Source: Sediminihabitans luteus (GTDB lineage Bacteria > Actinomycetota > Actinomycetes > Actinomycetales > Cellulomonadaceae). Taken from it: a stretch of DNA of 64,000 nucleotides. The stretch spans positions 124,001 through 188,000 of the forward strand of contig NZ_PGFE01000006.1 in NCBI RefSeq assembly GCF_002797595.1. Direction: 5' to 3'. Made by a program: the position numbers and the translations under genes. Shown piece by piece: positions 52,452 through 64,000 of this stretch. The notes beneath the pieces were generated by a model that was not told the origin of the DNA, searched no databases, and saw only the letters and a program-made list of their open reading frames with translations. How positions within the stretch are numbered: position 1 is the first letter of the stretch; the number at the start of each line of letters is the position of its first letter.

Positions 52452-55027
52452 TGCCGAACATCGTCCTGGACTGGCTCGGCGAGCACGTCGAGCTGCCCGC
52501 GGGCCTGACCGCCGAGCAGCTCGCCGCCGACCTCGTGCGCGTGGGGCTCGAGGAGGAGCAGGTGCACGGCGCGGCCGTGACCGGGCCCCTCGTCGTCGGC
52601 CGCGTGCTCGAGCAGGTGCCCGAGCCGCAGAAGAACGGCAAGACCATCAACTGGTGCCAGGTCGACGTCGGGGAGCACAACGACCCCGACGCCTCCGGTG
52701 CGCCGACGGTCGCGCGCGGCATCGTGTGCGGGGCCCACAACTTCGGGGTCGGCGACCTCGTGGTCGTCGCGCTGCCCGGCACCGTGCTGCCCGGCCCGTT
52801 CGCGATCGCCGCACGCAAGACGTACGGCCACGTGTCGGACGGCATGATCTGCTCGACCACCGAGCTCGGTCTGGGCGAGGAGTCCGACGGGATCGTCGTG
52901 CTCGGTCGCGACCTGCTGGCCGACCGCACGGACCTCGAGCCCGGGCAGGACGCGGTCGCGCTGCTGGGGCTCGGCGAGGAGGTCCTCGAGATCAACGTGA
53001 CCCCGGACCGCGGGTACTGCTTCTCGTACCGCGGCGTCGCGCGCGAGTTCGCGCACTCGACCGGGGCCCGCTTCACCGACCACGGGCTCCCGCAGGTCCC
53101 GCCGCCCGGCCCGACGCCCGACGGGTTCCCCGTCGTGGTCCAGGACGCGGACCCGATCCACGGCGTGGTCGGCTGCGACCGTTTCGTCACGCGGATCGTG
53201 CGCGGCATCGACCCGGCCGCCCCGTCCCCCGCGTGGATGCAGCGCCGGCTCACGCAGGCCGGCATGCGCCCGATCTCGCTCACGGTCGACGTGACCAACT
53301 ACGTCATGCTCGACCTCGGCCAGCCGTTGCACGCGTACGACCTCGCGCAGGTCGCGGCGCCGATCGTGGTGCGCCGTGCGACGTCGGGCGAGCGCCTGAC
53401 GACGCTCGACGACGTCGACCGCGCGCTCGACGTGCAGGACCTGCTGATCACGGACTCGCCGCAGGACGCCGACGGTGCCCGCGTGCTCGGCCTCGCGGGC
53501 GTCATGGGCGGGGCGTCGAGCGAGGTCGGCCCGACCACGACCGACGTCCTCGTCGAGGCCGCGCACTTCGACCCCGTCTCGGTCGCCCGGACCGCGCGCC
53601 GGCACAAGCTGCCCAGCGAGGCCGCGAAGCGCTTCGAGCGCGGCGTCGACCCGCGCCTGCCGGGCGTGGCGGCGCAGCGCGTCGTCGACCTGCTCGTCGA
53701 GCTCGGCGGCGGGACCGCGGACGACGCGGTCTCGGACATCGACATCGTCCCCGCCCCTGCGACGATCGAGCTGCCGGTCGCGGAGGCCGAGCGCCTTGTG
53801 GGCGTCGCGTACGGCGAGGAGCGCGTGCGCGAGCTGCTCGAGCAGATCGGCTGCACCGTGGGGGACACCCCGGGGATCGGTCGCATCGGGGTCGTGCCGC
53901 CGAGCTGGCGGCCCGACCTGACCACGACCGCGGACCTCGTCGAGGAGGTCGCCCGTCTCGACGGCTACGACGCGATCCCGTCGATCCTGCCCGCGGCCCC
54001 GGCAGGACGCGGGCTGACCCGGGCCCAGTCGGTGCGCCGCTCGGTCGCGCGCGGCCTCGCCGAGGCCGGGTTCGTCGAGACGCTCTCGTACCCGTTCGTG
54101 GACCCGGCCCAGCACGACGCGCTGCGCCTGCCGGCCGACGACGTGCGCCGTCGCGCGCTGCGGCTCGTGAACCCGCTCGCGGGGGACCGGCCCGAGGTGC
54201 GCACCAACCTCCTGACGACGCTGCTCGACACCGTGCGTCGCAACACGGGACGCGGCAACGACGACGTCGCGATCTTCGAGATCGGCCTCGTGACGCGGCC
54301 GGTCGAGGGCGCGCCCGCCGCGCCGAGCCTGCCGCTCGGCGTCCGGCCCGACGACGAGGACCTCGCGCGGCTGCGCGAGGCCGTGCCCCCGCAGCCGCGC
54401 CGCGTGGCCGGCGTGGTCGCGGGGCGTGCGACGCCCGGCGGCTGGTGGGGCGAGGGACGGGCGGCCGACTGGACCGACGCGCTCGCGGGCGCGCGCCTCG
54501 TCGCCGCACGCGTCGGGGTCGACGTCCGGGTCGAGCCCGACACCGACCACGCGCCGTGGCACCCGGGCCGTTGCGCGCGCCTGACGACGGCCGACGGCGC
54601 GCTCGTGGGCCACGCGGGCGAGCTGCACCCCAAGGTCGTCGAGACCCTCGGGCTCCCCGCGCGGACGGTCGCGTTCGAGGTCGACCTCGACGTGCTGCTC
54701 GCGGCGGCCGACCCGTCGCCGCTGCAGGCGCACGAGGTCTCGACGTTCCCGCTCGCCAAGGAGGACCTCGCGCTCGTGGTCGACGCCGGCGTGCCGGCCG
54801 AGGACGTGCGCGCCGCGGTCGTCGAGGGTGCGGGTGCGCTGCTCGAGGACGTCCGGCTGTTCGACGTCTTCACGGGCCCGCAGGTCGGCGAGGGCAAGAA
54901 GTCGCTCGCGTTCTCGCTGCGCCTGCGCGGCACGGACCGCACGCTCACGGCCGACGACGTGGTCGCGGTCCGCGAGGCCGCGGTCGCCGCGGCGACCGCG
55001 CGCACCGGCGCGGTGCTGCGGGCGTGA
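52451..55027 (+). CDS. pheT: Phenylalanyl-tRNA synthetase beta subunit
   Basis: 858 aa. Domains in order: tRNA-binding EMAP-type fold (about 40-160, KNGKTINWCQVDVGE and GIVCGAHNFGVGDLV), B3/B4 editing domain (about 220-420), B5 domain with HKLPSEAAKRFERGVDP, and a C-terminal anticodon-binding domain (KEDLALVVDAGVPAEDV; LAFSLRLRGTDRTLTADDV). It edits and binds tRNA. Length is typical. Confidence 0.97.
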
Positions 55028-55034
55028 GCGCGGC

Positions 55035-55874
55035 ATGACGGCGCGGGTCCCGGCCGCGCGCACCGCGCTCGTGACGGGCGGGACCCGGGGGATCGGGCGG
55101 GCGGTCGCCGCCGGACTGGTCGCCGCCGGGCTCGACGTCGCGCTCCTGGGCAGGGACGCCGTGACGGCGCGGGACGCCGCGGCCGCGCTCGCGGCGTCCG
55201 CCACGACCGTACCGGACGGCGCGCGCACGGTGCTGGGACTCGGCGCGGACGTCACCGACCGCGCGGCGGTCGATCGTGCCGTGGCCGCGGCGACCGCGCG
55301 GCTGGGGAGCGTCGACCTGCTGGTCAACGCGGCGGGCCTGGTCGACGCCGAGGTGCCGCTGTGGGAGGCCGACCCGGACGAGTGGTGGGACGTGCTCGAG
55401 ACGAACGTGCGCGGGCCGTTCCACCTCGCGCACGCCGTCGTGCCGGGCATGCTTGCGCGCGGCGGCGGACGCGTCGTCGACCTCGCGAGCGGGGCGAGCA
55501 CGCACGAGATGGACGGGGCGAGCGCCTACAACGCGAGCAAGACCGCGCTCGCGCGGCTCGGGGCGAACCTGCACGTCACGGGCTTCGACCGCGGACTGCG
55601 CACGTTCGAGGTCGCCCCCGGGGTCGTGCGCACCGACATGACCGCGTCGATGCGGATGCACGCCGACCGCACCGAGTGGACCCCGGTCGAGCGCACCGTC
55701 GAGATGGTGCTCGCGATCGCCCGCGGCGACCTCGACGCGTGGTCCGGGTGCTTCGTGCGCGTCACGACCGACTCGCCCGCGTCGCTGCGTGCCGCGCAGG
55801 AGCGCGGGGCGCCGGGACCCGTCGGGCGTCGTCTGCGGCCCGTACCGTGGGGCGACGACGACCCGTTGCGCTGA
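55035..55874 (+). CDS. Short-chain dehydrogenase/reductase
   Basis: 279 aa. TALVTGGTRGIGRAVAAGL is the NADP-binding loop; LLVNAAG and the catalytic YNASK (AYNASKTAL) are present with an upstream Ser in VDLASGAS. A classical SDR oxidoreductase; substrate unknown. ATG 7 nt after pheT, so it may be read through from pheST. Confidence 0.87.
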   Translation: MTARVPAARTALVTGGTRGIGRAVAAGLVAAGLDVALLGRDAVTARDAAAALAASATTVPDGARTVLGLGADVTDRAAVDRAVAAATARLGSVDLLVNAAGLVDAEVPLWEADPDEWWDVLETNVRGPFHLAHAVVPGMLARGGGRVVDLASGASTHEMDGASAYNASKTALARLGANLHVTGFDRGLRTFEVAPGVVRTDMTASMRMHADRTEWTPVERTVEMVLAIARGDLDAWSGCFVRVTTDSPASLRAAQERGAPGPVGRRLRPVPWGDDDPLR

Positions 55875-55882
55875 CGTCCTGC

Positions 55883-55933
55883 CCGATCGTCCGGAGCACC
55901 CGATCGTCCGGAGCACCCGACCCGCCGGAGCAC
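55883..55933 (+). repeat. 17-bp tandem array, unit CCGATCGTCCGGAGCAC
   Basis: Three 17-bp units at 55883-55899, 55900-55916 and 55917-55933; the first two are identical and the third is degenerate. It fills the gap between the SDR and PPOX genes and ends just before the GAGGAG ribosome site. Confidence 0.88.
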
Positions 55934-55947
55934 CTGAGGAGACCACC

Positions 55948-56343
55948 GTGCCGCTGACCCCCGACCTCGCCGCCCTCGCGGACGAGACGTACGTCTCGCT
56001 CACGACCTTCCGCCGCTCGGGCGAGGGCGTGTCGACCCCCGTGTGGGTCGCCTCCGACGGCGACGCGCTGCTCGTGTGGACGGCGCGCACCACGGGCAAG
56101 GTCACGCGTCTGCGGTCCGACCCGGTCGTCGAGCTGCGCGCGTGCGACCGCAGGGGGCAGGTCGCGGCGTCGGCGCGCGTCGTCGCTGCGCGGGCGGTGG
56201 TGGCCGAAGACGCCGCGACGCTCGAGCGGGCCGAACGCGCGATGGTCGCGGCGTATGGCGTGCAGTTCCGGGTGGCGCGGCTCGTCGAGCGGCTGCGCCG
56301 TGCGTCGCACGAGCGCGTCGCGATCGTGATCACCCCCGCATGA
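55948..56343 (+). CDS. PPOX-class small flavin/F420 protein
   Basis: 131 aa, GTG with GAGGAG seven bases upstream. [25 protein letters not shown] and [20 protein letters not shown] are typical of the PPOX superfamily. Probably a flavin- or F420-dependent reductase; substrate unknown. It overlaps thiD by ATGA. Confidence 0.82.
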   Translation: MPLTPDLAALADETYVSLTTFRRSGEGVSTPVWVASDGDALLVWTARTTGKVTRLRSDPVVELRACDRRGQVAASARVVAARAVVAEDAATLERAERAMVAAYGVQFRVARLVERLRRASHERVAIVITPA

Positions 56344-57233
56344 GCGTGCAGGACGCCGCCGGGCAGGCCTCGCGACCCCGCGTGCTGTCCGTCGCGGGCA
56401 CCGACCCGACGGGCGGGGCCGGGATCCAGGCCGACCTCAAGGCGTTCGCCGCGCACGGCGCGTACGGCATGGCCGTCGTGACGGCGCTCGTCGCGCAGAA
56501 CACGCACGGCGTGCGCGCCGTGCACGTGCCGCCCGTGGACTTCCTGGTCGCGCAGCTCGACGCGGTGTCGGACGACGTCACGATCGACGCGGTCAAGATC
56601 GGGATGGTCGCCACGCGCGAGTACGCGCTCGCGATCGACGACTGGCTCGCGCGCGTGCGCCCGCCGCACGTCGTCCTCGACCCCGTGATGGTCGCCACGA
56701 GCGGCCACCACCTGCTCGACCCGGGCGCGCAGGAGGCGGTCCTGACGCTCGCGCGTCGCGCGGACCTCGTCACGCCCAACCTGCCCGAGCTCGCGGTGCT
56801 GGTCGACGGACCCGTCGCCGTGACCTGGGACGAGGCCCTCGACCAGGCGCGCACGCTCGTGCGCGGGTCCGGGACCGCCGTCCTCGTCAAGGGCGGGCAC
56901 CTGCCGGGCGACGGCGGTCGCTCCCCGGACGCGCTGGTCACGGGCGACGGGCTCGTCGAGCTCGACGCGCCCCGCGTCGCGACCCGGCACACGCACGGCA
57001 CCGGGTGCTCGCTGTCGTCCGCGGTCGCGGCGTTGCGACCGCGGCGTGCCGGGTGGGAACCCGCGGTGCGCGAGGCCAAGGCGTGGCTCACCGGCGCGCT
57101 CGGCGCGGGCGAGGGGCTCGCCGTGGGTTCAGGCCGTGGACCGGTCGACCACCTGTGGGCGCTCGTCCCGGCCGAGGCCCGGTCGGCCGTGCGTCAGACG
57201 CCCAGCCCGGGCGTCGCGACCGCGCAGTCGTAG
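56340..57233 (+). CDS. thiD: Hydroxymethylpyrimidine (phosphate) kinase ThiD
   Basis: 297 aa, ribokinase fold. It phosphorylates HMP and HMP-P for thiamine synthesis. [68 protein letters not shown] and [15 protein letters not shown] are family blocks, the last with the anion hole Cys. The tail of about 25 residues overlaps the end of the convergent small gene. Confidence 0.95.
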   Translation: MSVQDAAGQASRPRVLSVAGTDPTGGAGIQADLKAFAAHGAYGMAVVTALVAQNTHGVRAVHVPPVDFLVAQLDAVSDDVTIDAVKIGMVATREYALAIDDWLARVRPPHVVLDPVMVATSGHHLLDPGAQEAVLTLARRADLVTPNLPELAVLVDGPVAVTWDEALDQARTLVRGSGTAVLVKGGHLPGDGGRSPDALVTGDGLVELDAPRVATRHTHGTGCSLSSAVAALRPRRAGWEPAVREAKAWLTGALGAGEGLAVGSGRGPVDHLWALVPAEARSAVRQTPSPGVATAQS

Positions 57234-57448
57234 CCCGGGGGCCACCACCGCCAGTCGACCGAGACGGCCTCGCCCGGCGCGGCGGAGGCCGTGCAGGCGG
57301 CGCGCTCGCGGTCGGCCCACAGCTGCACGCCGTACACGCCCGCCGCGGCGCTCACGAGCACGACGAGCACCGTCACGGCGGTGCGCAGCCCGCGCGAGGG
57401 TCCGCCCGGTGCGTCCTCGGGGCGGTCGGGGACCCAGCTCCAGCTCAC
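57194..57448 (-). CDS. Small single-span membrane protein
   Basis: 84 aa, GTG overlapping the upstream oxidoreductase stop as GTGA. One span (LRTAVTVLVVLVSAAAGVYGV), then a short extracytoplasmic part with two Cys (AACTASA and [11 protein letters not shown]). No family recognised. Its end overlaps the convergent thiD by 40 nt. Reality is supported by the coupled start. Confidence 0.6.
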   Translation of the reverse strand: MSWSWVPDRPEDAPGGPSRGLRTAVTVLVVLVSAAAGVYGVQLWADRERAACTASAAPGEAVSVDWRWWPPGYDCAVATPGLGV

Positions 57449-58428
57449 GGGACGAGCACGACCTTCCCGGTGGTCTCGCGGGCCTCGAGCGCCCGGTGCG
57501 CCTCGGCGGCCTGCGCGAGTGGGTAGGTCGCGCCGAGGCGGACCGAGAGCGACCCGTCGGCGACCGCGCCGAGCACCTCGCGCGCACGCCACAGCAGCTC
57601 GGCGCGCGTGGCCACGTGGTCGGCGAGGGTCGGGCGGGTCACGAACACCGAGCCGGCGCGGTTGAGCCGTTGCAGGTCGACGGGGGGCACCTGGCCCGAG
57701 GACCCGCCGAACAGCACGAGCGTGCCGCGCGGGCGCAGGCTCGCGAGCGACGCGTCGAACGTGCTGCGCCCGACCGAGTCGTAGACCGCCGCGACGCCGC
57801 GGCCCTCGGTGAGGTCGCGCACGAGCGCGGGCAGCTCGGTCGTGAGGTCGTCGAGCTCGGTGTACCGCACGACGTCGCTCGCCCCGCCGGCGCGCGAGAG
57901 CGCCTCCTTCTCGCGCGTCGAGACCGTCGTGATCACGCGCGCGCCGCGCGTCGCGGCCATCTGCGTCAGGAGCAGGCCGACCCCGCCCGCCCCCGCGTGC
58001 ACCAGCACGTCGTCGCCCGCGGCGACCGCGTAGGACGACGTCACCAGGTAGTGCGCGGTCAGCCCCTGGAGCCCGACGGCGGCGGCGACCTCGGTCGGGA
58101 CGCCGTCGGGGACCCGCACGGCCGAGGTCGCGTCGACCGCGACGCGCTCGGCGTACGAGCCCGGGGCGTCGGTCCACAGCACGCGGTCCCCGCGGCTGAA
58201 CTCGGCGACGTCGTCGCCGACCGCGAGCACCTCGCCGGCTCCCTCGACGCCCACGATGTGCGGGAACTCGCCGGGGTACACCCCGGACCGGCGGTAGGTG
58301 TCGACGAAGTTGACGCCGGCGGCGTCGACCCGCACGAGGAGCTGGCGCGGGCCGGGGTAGGGGCCGGGCACGTCGGTGAGCTCGAGGACCTCGGGACCGC
58401 CCGGCTCGCGGGCGACGATCGCGTGCAT
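57445..58428 (-). CDS. NADPH:quinone oxidoreductase, zeta-crystallin type
   Basis: 327 aa, ATG at 58428. VDAAGVNFVDTYRRSGVYPG, GVEGAGEVLAVG, and the NADPH loop VHAGAGGVGLLLTQ mark the QOR subgroup of medium-chain reductases, without zinc ligands. It reduces quinones with NADPH. A -10 box seven bases upstream gives a leaderless transcript divergent from argC. Confidence 0.92.
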   Translation of the reverse strand: MHAIVAREPGGPEVLELTDVPGPYPGPRQLLVRVDAAGVNFVDTYRRSGVYPGEFPHIVGVEGAGEVLAVGDDVAEFSRGDRVLWTDAPGSYAERVAVDATSAVRVPDGVPTEVAAAVGLQGLTAHYLVTSSYAVAAGDDVLVHAGAGGVGLLLTQMAATRGARVITTVSTREKEALSRAGGASDVVRYTELDDLTTELPALVRDLTEGRGVAAVYDSVGRSTFDASLASLRPRGTLVLFGGSSGQVPPVDLQRLNRAGSVFVTRPTLADHVATRAELLWRAREVLGAVADGSLSVRLGATYPLAQAAEAHRALEARETTGKVVLVP

Positions 58429-58435
58429 GGGGGTG

Positions 58436-58441
58436 AGCCTA
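58436..58441 (-). promoter_or_regulatory. -10 box for the quinone oxidoreductase gene
   Basis: TAGGCT on the minus strand, seven bases before the ATG. Confidence 0.55.
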
Positions 58442-58493
58442 GGGCGGATCGCGCGCGCTCGCGGGGCGAGGCGGCGACGAGTTCGCGTCGGGG

Positions 58494-64000
<5,507 letters not shown>

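Overview
The window reads as chromosomal DNA of a very high-GC actinobacterium (Actinomycetota, Micrococcales). Coding is dense, third positions are almost all G or C, GTG starts are common, the division/wall cluster has no ftsA but has sepF, yggT and wag31, and the -10 boxes follow TANNNT. A Cellulomonas-like member of the Cellulomonadaceae fits best: a secreted GH18 chitinase with a carbohydrate-binding module, and a MurE lacking the meso-diaminopimelate DNPR signature, as expected for an ornithine- or lysine-type wall. The genus is inference. No tRNA, rRNA, CRISPR array, phage or insertion sequence was seen; the window looks like conserved core genome.

Region 1 (1-4146, minus strand): a moxR - DUF58 - transglutaminase (TgpA-like) operon, cut by the window edge. 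Region 2 (4416-23360, plus): a complete dcw cluster, mraZ-rsmH-ftsL-pbpB-murE-murF-mraY-murD-ftsW-murG-murC-ftsQ-ftsZ-pgeF-sepF-yggT-wag31, mostly joined by 1-4 nt overlaps. It covers nearly all cytoplasmic and lipid-linked peptidoglycan precursor synthesis, septal synthesis, Z-ring assembly and polar growth. Region 3 (23392-29747, plus): a DksA/TraR-like gene, lspA, an RluD-type pseudouridine synthase, a GNAT gene and dnaE. Region 4 (29763-38704): a chitinase, two small-protein genes, hisD plus a GNAT gene, a RecQ helicase with a C-terminal phosphoribosyltransferase-like domain, a zinc alcohol dehydrogenase with a Rex-type operator upstream, and a Tat-exported Rieske lipoprotein.

Region 5 (38829-43290, plus): hisC-hisB-(unknown)-hisH-hisA-(SseB-like). 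Region 6 (43384-48040, minus): a GerW-like protein, a trypsin-like lipoprotein, a coiled-coil membrane protein, a DUF1844 protein, then catalase and its likely Fur-family regulator. Region 7 (48177-57233, plus): infC-rpmI-rplT behind a long leader, a TrmH-family methyltransferase, pheS-pheT, a short-chain dehydrogenase, a PPOX-type protein and thiD. Region 8 (57194-58428, minus): a small membrane protein and a quinone oxidoreductase. Region 9 (58513-64000, plus): argC-argJ-argB-argD-argF, with the last gene running off the window.

Three themes recur. Many transcription units start with a TANNNT box 6-7 nt before the start codon, which points to widespread leaderless mRNAs. Convergent gene ends carry perfect GC-rich hairpins. 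Several intergenic regions carry short tandem arrays (8, 10 or 17 bp period), two of which run into and supply the stop codon of a neighbouring gene.
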